Shown: in pieces, positions 32,110 through 40,310 of the stretch
How the letters are laid out: the number at the start of each line of letters is the position of its first letter
How positions within the stretch are numbered: position 1 is the stretch's first letter
Notes under the pieces: generated by a model
Databases searched by the model: none
What the model was told of the DNA's origin: nothing
What the model saw: only the letters and a program-made list of their open reading frames with translations
Translations under genes and position numbers: made by a program
NCBI GenBank assembly: GCA_019455245.1
Contig: JACFMR010000023.1
Coordinates: 1-59,201, forward strand
Length of the DNA stretch: 59,201 nucleotides
Direction of reading: 5' to 3'
Source: Opitutaceae bacterium
Lineage (GTDB): Bacteria; Verrucomicrobiota; Verrucomicrobiia; Opitutales; Opitutaceae

Positions 32110-33522
32110 ATGAAAATCGACGTCAAGCTCACGCCGCAGAAGCTGCAAAAAAAGGTGGACCGGGTTTTCGAACTCGCCGCGCAAAAGATCACCGCGATCG
32201 ACAAGTCGTGGGACTCCGCCAAGGGCACGCCCGTTTTCACCGTGAAGGGCAAATACACCTCGCGCGGGTGGACCGAGTGGACCCAGGGCTTCCAGTTCGG
32301 CATGTCGTTCCTCCAATACGACGCCACCGGCGACGAGCGCTTCCTCGCCCTCGGCCGGGAGAAGACCCTCAAATACATGGCCTCGCACGTCTCGCACATC
32401 GGCGTGCACGACCACGGCTTCAACAACGTCTCCACCTACGGCAACCTGCGCCGCCTCATGCTTGAGGGCCGGCTGCCCTACAACCAGCACGAGATCGATT
32501 ACACCGAGATGGCGCTCAAGGTTTCCGGCGCCGTGCAGGCTGCGCGCCACGCCACCACCAACCAGACCGCGCCGTGGTCGCCCGCCAAGGGCTCACCGGG
32601 CGTCGTGCCCTCGGGCTACATCTACTCCTTCAACGGCCCGCAGTCGCTCTTCTCCGACACCATCCGCTCCATGCGCGCGCTCGTTGTCGCGCACCAGCTC
32701 GGCCACGTGCTGATGGGCGAGGGCGACCGCAAGATCAATCTCCTCCACCGCGCCATCGAGCACGCCGCCACCACCGCGCGCTTCAACGTCTTCTTCGGCC
32801 AGGGCCGCGACAGCTACGACGTCCGCGGCCGCGTCGCGCACGAGTCGATCTTCAACCGCAACGACGGCCAGTTCCGCTGCTCCAGCACGCAGCAGGGCTA
32901 CTCCGCCTTCACCACCTGGACGCGCGGCGCCGCGTGGATCATCTGCGGTTATCCCGAGCAGCTCGAGTTCCTCGAGACCGTCAAGGGCGCCGAACTCGAC
33001 GCCGTGGGCGGCCGCCGCGCCGTCACCGACCTGCTCCTCGAGACCGCCCTCGCCGCGAGCGATTACTACATCGACGGCTACTCCGCGCTCGACGGCGTGC
33101 CCTACTGGGACAGCTGCGCGCTCAACACGCACAAGCTCGGCGATTTCACCAAGCAGAAGGCCGATCCCTACAACGACCACGAGCCGGTCGACAGCTCCGC
33201 CGCCGCCATCGCCGCGCAGGGCTTCCTCCGCCTCGGCGGCTACCTGGCCGCCAACGGTCGCAAGGCCGCGGGCCAGAAGTATTTCCAGGCCGGCCTCACC
33301 ATCGCCAACACGATCTTCGACGAGCCGTATCTCTCCACCGACCCGAAGCACCAGGGTCTCATCCTGCACAGCGTGTATCACCGGCCCAACGGTTGGGACC
33401 ACGTGCCGAAGGGCCGCAAGGTCCCCTGCGGCGAATCCTCGATGTGGGGCGACTACCACGCGATGGAACTCGCGCTCCTCATCCAGCGTCTCGCCGCCGG
33501 CCAATACTACACGTTCTTCTGA
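32110..33522 (+). CDS. GH88-like glycoside hydrolase (unsaturated uronyl hydrolase type)
   Basis: This 470-residue protein has the all-helical barrel features of GH88: GWTEWTQGFQFGMSFLQY, IGVHDHGFNNVSTYGNL (catalytic Asp region), FTTWTRGAAWIICGY, LDGVPYWDSCALN and PVDSSAAAIAAQGFLRLGGY (second Asp region). Family members hydrolyse unsaturated uronic acids released by polysaccharide lyases. No signal peptide is seen, so it probably acts on imported oligosaccharides. No lyase or transporter is next to it. The start at ATG follows CAATTT; the 269 bases upstream hold no recognised gene. Confidence 0.82.
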   Translation: MKIDVKLTPQKLQKKVDRVFELAAQKITAIDKSWDSAKGTPVFTVKGKYTSRGWTEWTQGFQFGMSFLQYDATGDERFLALGREKTLKYMASHVSHIGVHDHGFNNVSTYGNLRRLMLEGRLPYNQHEIDYTEMALKVSGAVQAARHATTNQTAPWSPAKGSPGVVPSGYIYSFNGPQSLFSDTIRSMRALVVAHQLGHVLMGEGDRKINLLHRAIEHAATTARFNVFFGQGRDSYDVRGRVAHESIFNRNDGQFRCSSTQQGYSAFTTWTRGAAWIICGYPEQLEFLETVKGAELDAVGGRRAVTDLLLETALAASDYYIDGYSALDGVPYWDSCALNTHKLGDFTKQKADPYNDHEPVDSSAAAIAAQGFLRLGGYLAANGRKAAGQKYFQAGLTIANTIFDEPYLSTDPKHQGLILHSVYHRPNGWDHVPKGRKVPCGESSMWGDYHAMELALLIQRLAAGQYYTFF

Positions 33523-33544
33523 GCCGGCCGGTCACCCGACCCCC

Positions 33545-33640
33545 AAATCTTTGTCTTAATCTTTATCATTATCTTTGTCTCCCCTTCCCGTCACGGGATG
33601 GGAGTTTGGCAGGGATAAAGAGAAAGATTAAGACATAAGA
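33545..33640. repeat. Inverted repeat of CTTAATCTTTATC type (gene-less)
   Basis: The left arm (33545-33580) contains TGTCTTAATCTTT and the right arm (33611-33640) contains its complement at 33623-33635. An inner TCCCGTCACGGGA hairpin sits in the loop. The arm sequence closely matches the left arm around the four-helix-bundle gene at 43531-43555 (CTTAATCTTTATC). Confidence 0.85.
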
Positions 33641-33747
33641 TCGGGGAACGATTGCCCCGGGGTGAAAATGTCGCGCTCCGCCTGTGATTTGACCCGTTTG
33701 GCACACGGCCGGATTGCGTCCTGATTTCTGCCGTCCACCTTGAGAAA

Positions 33748-34566
33748 ATGTCCGCTCCCTTGCTTTACGAATCCCACTGCCACACGCCGCTGGGCAAACA
33801 CGCCTACGGCGAGCCCACGGAGTACGCCGCCGAGGCCGAGGCGCGCGGGCTGAAAGGCATCATCTTCACCTGCCACTGCCCGCTGCCCGACGGCATCTCC
33901 GCTTCCGTGCGCATGAGCCCCGACGAGTATGAAGAATACGTCGATCTCATCGCCGCCACGCGCGAACGTTTCGCCGGCCGGGTGGATGTGCGGCTGGGGT
34001 TGGAGAGCGATTATTTCCCCGGCACGGAAAAGTGGCTGGAAAAACTCCACGCCCGCCATCCGTTGCACCATGTGCTCGGCTCGGTGCACATGCAGGTGCC
34101 GGAGTATCGTGCGCGCTATTTCACCGGCGACTGGTTTGCGTATCAGCAGACCTATTTCCAACACCTTGCCGAATCCGCCGAGACCGGACTCTACGACACC
34201 CTCGCGCATCCCGACCTCGTGAAAAACGAGGCGCCGCCGTCGTGGGACTTCGCGCGCATCCGGCCGTTCATCGAGCGCGCGCTCGACCGCATCGCCAAAA
34301 CTGGCGTGGCCATGGAACTCAACACCAGCGGGCTGCAGAAGGCCATTGCCGAGTTCAACCCCGGAGCGACGATGCTTGGCCTCATGCGCGAGCGCGGCAT
34401 CCCCGTCGTGCTCGGGGCCGACGCCCATGTGCCGCAGCGCGTGGGGGCGGATTATGCCAATGCGCTGCGCGTCCTCCGCACCGCCGGCTACACCGAGATC
34501 AACTTCTTCCTCGACCGCCGGCGCCAGACCGTGTCCATCGACGCCGCGCTGGCATCGCTGCGCTAA
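33748..34566 (+). CDS. PHP-domain histidinol-phosphatase-family protein
   Basis: This 272-residue protein is a PHP-domain phosphoesterase of the HisJ/HisK type. Metal-binding pieces are YESHCHTPLGKHAYG at the N-terminus, IIFTCHCPLPDG, LGLESDYFPG, HVLGSVHMQ, LAHPDLVKNE and VVLGADAHVPQRVG near the end. Histidinol phosphate is one known substrate, but no other his gene is in the window. It lies after a gene-less inverted repeat. Confidence 0.85.
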   Translation: MSAPLLYESHCHTPLGKHAYGEPTEYAAEAEARGLKGIIFTCHCPLPDGISASVRMSPDEYEEYVDLIAATRERFAGRVDVRLGLESDYFPGTEKWLEKLHARHPLHHVLGSVHMQVPEYRARYFTGDWFAYQQTYFQHLAESAETGLYDTLAHPDLVKNEAPPSWDFARIRPFIERALDRIAKTGVAMELNTSGLQKAIAEFNPGATMLGLMRERGIPVVLGADAHVPQRVGADYANALRVLRTAGYTEINFFLDRRRQTVSIDAALASLR

Positions 34567-34576
34567 GGCGGTTTAT

Positions 34577-34663
34577 GTTGAAGTGTGGCCGCGTTGGGGT
34601 GCAACGGCAACGTGGTTGACACCTGAGGCCACGCTTTTGCCTACGGCTCAAGCGCAGCTACGA
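34577..34663. repeat. Dispersed bipartite repeat, reverse copy of 58942-59072
   Basis: The outer ends (GTTGAAGTGTGGCCGCG at one side, CTCAAGCGCAGCTACGA at the other) match, on the opposite strand, the ends of 58942-59072. The interiors differ. It occupies the gap between the PHP gene and the response regulator gene. Confidence 0.65.
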
Positions 34664-34795
34664 TATTTCAGAAATGCGCTGCGGCGGTTGCAGGGCGCTC
34701 GACTTCGGTGAGCAAGTCCTTGGCGCATCTGCGTCCGCCGTGCCTTGGTTTTGCCGCCGGTTTCAAGGCGGCCCTGCCCGGTTGCTGGCTTTGTG

Positions 34796-35200
34796 TCAGC
34801 CGGCCGCTTGGTTGCCGTGGTCGTGCAGCGCCCGGTCGGCCGATTCCAACGCCGCCATCATGTCTGCTTGCGGGGCTTCATGCGCCAGCAGGTCGTTGCA
34901 GCCGGCGGCCATCGCCGCGTCCACATCCTCCGCGGTCACCTCGGCCTTGAGGGCGATGATCCACGGTCGTTCCATGCTCAGGCCGATCTTGCGCAACTCG
35001 CTCACGTAGCGCAGGCCGTCCCACTGTGGCAGCTCCAAATCCAGCACCACGATCTGGGCCTGGGACGGGGCTATTGTGCTCGGAGGCGCGGAAACATGCT
35101 TGGACCTGCATCCGATTCGTTGGGCCAAGGCGGTCCAAAATGCCGCCAAACCATGATCTTGCGTCAGGATGGTGGCGACATAACCGGGGGCCCGTTTCAC
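34796..35200 (-). CDS. Stand-alone response-regulator receiver domain
   Basis: This 134-residue protein is a receiver domain without output domain. The phospho-acceptor region is IVVLDLELPQWDGLRYVSELRK. AALKAEVTAEDVDAAMAAGCNDLL fits the alpha4-beta5 region, but the conserved Lys-Pro is replaced (LAHEAPQADM), and the N-terminal acidic pair is only TQDHG. It may therefore be weakly active or atypical. No kinase is adjacent. It is divergent from rlmN. Confidence 0.72.
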   Translation of the reverse strand: MKRAPGYVATILTQDHGLAAFWTALAQRIGCRSKHVSAPPSTIAPSQAQIVVLDLELPQWDGLRYVSELRKIGLSMERPWIIALKAEVTAEDVDAAMAAGCNDLLAHEAPQADMMAALESADRALHDHGNQAAG

Positions 35201-35366
35201 AAACCCAGATTCGACATCATGGATGCGAGCTCAAGTCCATAAGGACCTATTACGATAGGTATATATGCTGATTTATGCGGACATTTACGCACCCTGGCCG
35301 GGCAACCCAATCGCAAGCGATGATTGCCGCCGGCCCGCGCAACCCTACCGTGTGCGCCCGAAGTTC

Positions 35367-36455
35367 ATGTCCGCCGCTCCGCTCAACCTCTACGATCTGA
35401 CTCGACCCGAATTGCAGGCGCTCTTTGCCCGCTGGGAATTCAGCCCGGTGCACGTGGCCCGGCTGTGGCGTTACCTGTATTGGGAATGCGCGGACTCAAT
35501 CGGGGCCATGTCCGCACTGCCGGCCAAGGTCCGCCGGCGGCTGGAGGCGGAAACAACGCTCGGCGTGCTGCCCACCGCGCTGGCCACCGATTCAAGCGAC
35601 GGGTTCACCCGCAAATACCTCCTGCGCCTGCCCGACGCGGAACGCATCGAGACCGTGCTCATGCGTTTCACCGGCCGCGTGACCGCCTGCATCAGCTCGC
35701 AGGTTGGTTGCGCCATGGGCTGCGTGTTTTGCGCCACCGGACAGATGGGCTACACCCGCCACCTGACCACCGGCGAAATCGTGGCCCAGGCCATGCACGT
35801 GCAACGCGTGTTGCGGTCGGGTGCTGTAGCCGGCCTCGCTGAGGCCGGATCCGCGCCTGCCACCCGCCTGCGCAACATCGTGCTCATGGGCATGGGCGAA
35901 CCGCTGCACAACTTCGACGCGGTGATGAAGGCCATCGACATCTTCACCGACGGCAACGGTTTCGCCATCGGCGCCGAACGCATCACCCTCAGCACCGTCG
36001 GCGTCGTGCCCGGCATCCTCCGGCTCGCGCGCGAACAGCGGAAGCCGTTCCACCTCGCCGTGTCCCTGCACGCCGCCACCCAGGTCGGCCGCGCCGCGCT
36101 TGTGCCCGCCGCCCGCAAGTGGCCGCTCGACGAACTCATGGCCGCCTGCCGCACCTACAGCGAGACGACCGGCCGTCGCATTTTTTACGAGTGGACCCTG
36201 ATCGACGGCCAAAACGATTCGCCCGACGACGCCCGTGCCGTCGGTCGCCTGCTCGCCGGCCTGCCCGCGCAGGTGAATCTCATTCCCCTGAACCCCACCG
36301 AAGGCTACGCCGGCACCCCCACGCGCAGCGAAGCCGCCCGCCGGTTTCAGGACGTGCTCATCCACGAATTCGGCATCCCCAGCACCGTCCGCCAACGCCG
36401 CGGCATCGACATCGCCGCCGGCTGCGGCCAACTCGCCGTCGCCACCACCGCCTGA
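35367..36455 (+). CDS. rlmN: Dual-specificity RlmN RNA (adenine-C2) methyltransferase
   Basis: RlmN is a radical SAM enzyme that methylates C2 of A2503 in 23S rRNA and of A37 in some tRNAs. The 362-residue protein carries the cluster motif CAMGCVFCATG, then LTTGEIVAQAMH, IVLMGMGEPLHNFDAV, TLSTVGVVPGILRLA, LAVSLHAATQ and the C-terminal STVRQRRGIDIAAGCGQL with a catalytic Cys. A short insert (RSGAVAGLAEAGSAPATR) before MGMGEP is encoded by a REP-like hairpin. The ATG at 35367 fits the family length; an upstream ATG would add a non-family tail. Confidence 0.95.
   Translation: MSAAPLNLYDLTRPELQALFARWEFSPVHVARLWRYLYWECADSIGAMSALPAKVRRRLEAETTLGVLPTALATDSSDGFTRKYLLRLPDAERIETVLMRFTGRVTACISSQVGCAMGCVFCATGQMGYTRHLTTGEIVAQAMHVQRVLRSGAVAGLAEAGSAPATRLRNIVLMGMGEPLHNFDAVMKAIDIFTDGNGFAIGAERITLSTVGVVPGILRLAREQRKPFHLAVSLHAATQVGRAALVPAARKWPLDELMAACRTYSETTGRRIFYEWTLIDGQNDSPDDARAVGRLLAGLPAQVNLIPLNPTEGYAGTPTRSEAARRFQDVLIHEFGIPSTVRQRRGIDIAAGCGQLAVATTA
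35824..35848. repeat. Single REP-like palindrome inside rlmN
   Basis: CTGTAGCCGGCCTCGCTGA followed by GGCCGG forms a hairpin related to one half of the element in the TrmH-family gene. It lies at a variable linker between two conserved radical SAM segments and keeps the frame. Confidence 0.78.
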
Positions 36456-36497
36456 CCCTGCGCCCCTTCGCCGACTCCTGCACCCAAGCCGCCCATG

Positions 36498-36591
36498 TCT
36501 ATGTCACCTATTAAGTGACATATACATTATTACGCTAATAACAGATTATAAGATGTTTGATGGCTCAATGTCACTTAATAGGTGACATAGA
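36498..36591. repeat. Two GTCAC-TATTA palindromes in inverted order between convergent genes
   Basis: The 24 bases at 36498-36521 recur as an inverted copy at 36568-36591, each containing ATGTCACCTATTAAGTGAC. The 46 bases between are AT-rich (ATTATTACGCTAATAAC), unlike the rest of the window. The DAHP synthase stop codon lies in the right copy, so its last residues (SMSPIK) come from the repeat. It may also end transcription in both directions. Confidence 0.85.
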
Positions 36592-37665
36592 TGCGGCACG
36601 ATCTGGGTTGGGGTGGTGGCGGCGGTTTTGGACGGCGGCGGCCAGCTGGGCGAAGAGGGGGAGGGTCTGTTCCCAGGCGAGACAGCCGTCGGTGATGCTG
36701 CGGCCGTAGATTAGCGGACGCGCCTGATAATCCTGCGTGCCGCCGAGGAGGTTGCTCTCGATCATCACGGCGGCTAGCGCGCGTTCGCCCGCCGCGATCT
36801 GGGCGGCGAGTTCGGCCACGACCAGCGGTTGGCGCGCCGGATCCTTGCCGCTGTTGGCGTGGCTGCAATCGACCATCAGGCCGGCGGGCAGCGCATGCTT
36901 TTGCAACAAGGCCACGGCTGCGGCGACATCGGCTGATGCGTAATTCGGCCCTGCCGTGCCGCCGCGCAGCACAAGGTGCCCGTGGGGATTGCCGGCGGTG
37001 CCCATCACGGCCGGCGCGCCTTCGCGCGTGAGCGAGGGAAACCAGTGAGACTGCTGCGCGGAGCGGATCGCGTCCACCGCGACCTGCAGGTTGCCGTCGG
37101 TGCGATTCTTGAATCCGACCGGCATCGACAGCCCGGACGCGAGTTCGCGATGCACCTGGCTCTCGACCGTGCGCGCGCCGATCGCGCCCCACGAGACGAG
37201 GTCGGCGTAATATTGGCCCAGCGTGGTATCGAGAAACTCGGTCGCGACCGGCAGGCCGAGTCCGGTGATGTCGACCATCAGTTTGCGGGCGAGCCGCAGG
37301 CCGTGGTTGATCTGATAGCTGCCATCGAGCCCGGGATCGTTGATCAGGCCCTTCCAGCCGACCACCGTGCGCGGTTTTTCAAAATACACCCGCATCACGA
37401 TCAGCAGGTCGGCGGCATAAAGAGGCGCCACCTCGCGCAACCGTTGCGCGTAGTCGAGCGCGGCCGCGGGATCGTGAATCGAGCACGGCCCGACCACCAC
37501 GAGCAACCGGTCGTCGGTCCCGGTGATGATCGCCTCGATCTCGCGCCGGCTGCGCGCCACCAGTTCGGCGCGCGCGTCATCCAACGGCAATTCCTCCTCG
37601 AGTACGGCCGGCGCGAGCAGTGGCTTGGTCGCGCGAATGCGCAGGTCGGCGGTGGATTGATGCAT
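36571..37665 (-). CDS. 3-deoxy-7-phosphoheptulonate (DAHP) synthase, class I
   Basis: This 364-residue enzyme condenses phosphoenolpyruvate and erythrose 4-phosphate, the first shikimate pathway step. Signatures are LLVVVGPCSIHDPAAALDYA, MRVYFEKPRTVVGWKGLIND, GARTVESQVHRELASGL, PVGFKNRTDGNLQVA and MVDCSHANSGKDPARQ. The class I AroF/G/H length is normal. Which feedback isoform it is cannot be told. The final residues (SMSPIK) and stop codon come from a palindromic repeat. No other shikimate gene is adjacent. A start 13 codons upstream is possible. Confidence 0.95.
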   Translation of the reverse strand: MHQSTADLRIRATKPLLAPAVLEEELPLDDARAELVARSRREIEAIITGTDDRLLVVVGPCSIHDPAAALDYAQRLREVAPLYAADLLIVMRVYFEKPRTVVGWKGLINDPGLDGSYQINHGLRLARKLMVDITGLGLPVATEFLDTTLGQYYADLVSWGAIGARTVESQVHRELASGLSMPVGFKNRTDGNLQVAVDAIRSAQQSHWFPSLTREGAPAVMGTAGNPHGHLVLRGGTAGPNYASADVAAAVALLQKHALPAGLMVDCSHANSGKDPARQPLVVAELAAQIAAGERALAAVMIESNLLGGTQDYQARPLIYGRSITDGCLAWEQTLPLFAQLAAAVQNRRHHPNPDRAASMSPIK

Positions 37666-37722
37666 GGGAAGAGGATGTTCAACCACCGATGGACGACCGG
37701 GCAAGCGTCGTCATGCCCATCA

Positions 37723-37784
37723 TGTAGGCCCGGCCGGTGGCCGGGCTGCGTGGAAATGGGACCCGGCCACCAGCCGGGTTTACA
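37723..37784. repeat. REPIN-like paired palindromes overlapping a stop codon
   Basis: The element runs from TGTAGGCCCGGCCGGTGG to CCAGCCGGGTTTACA, with hairpins on both sides of a short spacer. The stop codon (TAA) of the neighbouring 459-residue protein is inside its end. Confidence 0.85.
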
Positions 37785-39159
37785 ACGACGCTTGCGCTTG
37801 GGCGACCAGCGGAGAGTCGAAGAGGGCGGATGGCGTTTCGGCGTTGAGGCCCAAGTCCTGCGCCCGCGCGACCAGGGTGAGACATGCCAGTGACGGGATT
37901 TCGCCGGTGGCGGCTTGGCTCGCCGCCGTTTGCAATGTCGGTGCGAGGTCCGGCAGTTGGTTGGGGGCGAGCAGGTTTTTGCCGGCCAGAAACAAGGTGG
38001 CGGAGGCGCCAAGCACCTCGAGCCAGGCTCGCGGTTGCACCGGTGGCGCGTAGGCGGCCGCAGTGGTGTCGGCGGACCATTCCATGAACAGGCGGATCTG
38101 CTCGTGCAGCTTGGCCAGTTCGGCGTCGGCCGTGGCCGGCGTCCAGCGCGCGGTGAACTGTTTGCGCTCGCGGAATTTTTTCACCTCCCAGACGCGCAGC
38201 AGCAGTTCGTAATCGCCGGAGTGTTGGCGCAGGGCGCCGGTGAAAACGTAGTCGAGGCCGCCCTCCGTGGTGTCCACCAACTGGCGCACGTTGTCGGCCG
38301 TCCATTCGGTCGGCATCAGCGCGTAGTGTCCGGGCTCACCGGGCCGGCCCATCACGCCCAGCGCCGCGTAGGGCGCGTAGTGCGGCGAAAAACAAAACGT
38401 TTCCGCGAGCCACAGCGGCAGCGCGCGGCTCAACCGGCCCAGTTCCTCCTCCGGCTTGGCGGCGAGCGCTTCGACCTCCGGCAGGAACGGCAACGCGAGC
38501 TGGGCAAAGCCCACGCGACGCAGCCGGCCTTGTTTGGCGGGCAGCACCCCGGCCACGGCATCCAGGCCGTAAAACCAGATCGGCTTGCTGATGCTGACGA
38601 TGTTGACCTTGGCCGGCTCGGCGGCGGGTGCGCCGCCCGCGCCCGGTGCGCCGCCGACGAGCGGGGTTTGTCCGGCGTTGATCAGGTCGGCGATGGCGTT
38701 GGAAAATCCGTGCAACCGGTCCTCCAGTTCGGGCCGCTTCAGCGCGAACAGGATGTCGAGCACGTGTTGCGCAGCCTCGGGCTGACGCAGGACGATGTAG
38801 GCCTGCAACAGGTTGAGTCCGGTGGCCGGTCCGTGGCGCTCGGCGTCGTAGCGCGGTGCGACCAGTTCGATGATTTCACGCAGGCAGCCGTTCACGCCCA
38901 GGTCGCCGGAAATCGTCACCAGCACGTCTGCACGTTCGCCCGCCGCGGCCAGCACCTCCTCGTAAATGGCCATCGCGCCCGCGGTGTCCTTGGCCTCGAG
39001 TTTTTCGCGCGCCTCAACCAGCCGGGGCATGACGTTGCCCGCCGGCATGGTGGGCTGGTCGGTTGCGGCCACGGTTTCGGCCGGGGCGGCCGGTGGCGTC
39101 GGCGCGGCCGTGCCCGGTGTGGTCGGTTTGCTGCCAAGGATGCGGTCAAAAAATCCCAT
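37780..39159 (-). CDS. Uncharacterised protein with N-terminal repeat-like helices
   Basis: This 459-residue protein has no recognised function. It starts MGFFDRILGSKP, followed by an Ala/Pro/Thr-rich stretch to about residue 40. A helical part with TPR-like composition follows (RLVEAREKLEAKDTAGAMAIYEEVLAAAG). Later parts contain KPIWFYGLDAVAGVLPAKQ, LPLWLAETFCFSPHYAPYAALG and ELLLRVWEVKKFRERKQFTARW. No signal peptide or membrane helix is evident. The stop codon is supplied by a REPIN-like element. It is followed on the same strand by the DAHP synthase gene after a gap of about 115 bases. Confidence 0.75.
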   Translation of the reverse strand: MGFFDRILGSKPTTPGTAAPTPPAAPAETVAATDQPTMPAGNVMPRLVEAREKLEAKDTAGAMAIYEEVLAAAGERADVLVTISGDLGVNGCLREIIELVAPRYDAERHGPATGLNLLQAYIVLRQPEAAQHVLDILFALKRPELEDRLHGFSNAIADLINAGQTPLVGGAPGAGGAPAAEPAKVNIVSISKPIWFYGLDAVAGVLPAKQGRLRRVGFAQLALPFLPEVEALAAKPEEELGRLSRALPLWLAETFCFSPHYAPYAALGVMGRPGEPGHYALMPTEWTADNVRQLVDTTEGGLDYVFTGALRQHSGDYELLLRVWEVKKFRERKQFTARWTPATADAELAKLHEQIRLFMEWSADTTAAAYAPPVQPRAWLEVLGASATLFLAGKNLLAPNQLPDLAPTLQTAASQAATGEIPSLACLTLVARAQDLGLNAETPSALFDSPLVAQAQASL

Positions 39160-39226
39160 GGCCGTCACGAAAAACGCCGGTTTGCCCGCTGGCGAACCGA
39201 AACGCCGGGCGGTGCTGCGATCGGCC

Positions 39227-39262
39227 AACAAAAACCCCGGCCGGTCCGGAGACCGCCGGGGT
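39227..39262 (-). terminator. Rho-independent terminator after the second PEP-CTERM gene
   Basis: Read on the minus strand, CCCCGGCGGTC pairs with GACCGGCCGGGG, with one bulged base and a short TCCG loop, followed by TTTTTGTT. It lies about 30 bases after the PEP-CTERM stop codon. Confidence 0.8.
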
Positions 39263-39292
39263 TGGGGTGAAACACGAATCGATGGGGATCGA

Positions 39293-40114
39293 TCAGGCCC
39301 GGACCTTACGCCGCCGCCACACCGCGAAACCCAGCATCAACGCACCGGCGATCGCCGCGTAGGTCGAGGGCTCGGGGACGGCGGAAACACTGAAGTTGTC
39401 CAAATGCATGCTCCCGACGCTGATAGCGCTGCTCATGTTCGACTGCCCGAACACTCCAAAGTTGAAACCATTGTCCACCGAGCTGGCGGGATTGGAATTG
39501 GCCCAACCCGAAACTGGATCGAAGTCGGTTCCTACCGAATTGAAATTGATGCCGTCCGTGCTGTAGCTCGACGAGAGCAATTTAGATCCGGCATCCCAAG
39601 AGATGCGCAGGGATACGTCCGTGCCGTCTCCCAGTGAGACGCTGCTGTCACCATACCCCGTGCCCTCCAGTCGGACGAACAGACCGCCTTCATTCCAATT
39701 GAGCATTATGGAATAATACTCACTGGCATCATTAAAAAGATTCAGACCAATGGAGGCAAACTCGCCGGACCCTGGGACACCAATCGTGTTGGTCGCAGTA
39801 ACTGACATCACCCAACTGGTGGTGAAACTGGTCGGGGTTACCAAGGGGTCGGGGGTGCCATCACTGTCCCAAAGGTGAAACTGATTACCAAATCCTGCGT
39901 CTTTGCTGAAATCCAACCGATCGTTGGTGAAGGTGAGCTCCCCTTGGGTCGCAGGGCTGAGCCGATAGGTGTAATCCCAGTTGGCAGTGGAACCGCCGGT
40001 GAAGTCGTCGGAGCCGACGAAGGTTTGGGCGGAAACCGGGGCGGCAATACCCAGGCTCAGCAGGCCGAGCATCAACAGTTTGGCGGGGGACGGGGTCAGG
40101 CGTAGGAATGACAT
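39293..40114 (-). CDS. PEP-CTERM sorting-domain secreted protein
   Basis: This 273-residue protein has an N-terminal signal peptide (LLMLGLLSLGIAAPVSAQ) and the C-terminal signal VPEPSTYAAIAGALMLGFAVW followed by RRRKVRA. The mature part, beginning TFVGSDDFTGGSTANWDYTY, is beta-rich and looks like a lectin/laminin-G-type jelly roll (DSDGTPDPLVTPTSFTTSW, YSIMLNWNEGGLFVRLEG). Export and exosortase processing are inferred from the signals. It is divergent from a LuxR-type response regulator across a 196-base gap holding the palindrome CCGGGATATTCCCGG at 40215-40229. Confidence 0.87.
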   Translation of the reverse strand: MSFLRLTPSPAKLLMLGLLSLGIAAPVSAQTFVGSDDFTGGSTANWDYTYRLSPATQGELTFTNDRLDFSKDAGFGNQFHLWDSDGTPDPLVTPTSFTTSWVMSVTATNTIGVPGSGEFASIGLNLFNDASEYYSIMLNWNEGGLFVRLEGTGYGDSSVSLGDGTDVSLRISWDAGSKLLSSSYSTDGINFNSVGTDFDPVSGWANSNPASSVDNGFNFGVFGQSNMSSAISVGSMHLDNFSVSAVPEPSTYAAIAGALMLGFAVWRRRKVRA

Positions 40115-40310
40115 GAGGACAGGTGGTTGTTGTGGTTGGTGGTTACGGGGATGGTCGCCGACAGGCATGACGGCGGGGCCAGCTCCGTGATGGGCAAATT
40201 CTATGCCATTGCCGCCGGGATATTCCCGGGATTGAGCGCCGGTTGGCTGGGACAAATTCCCGGTTGGCTTTTTGAAAAACCGCCGCCATCCGTTTCGGGC
40301 CACCCACTTC

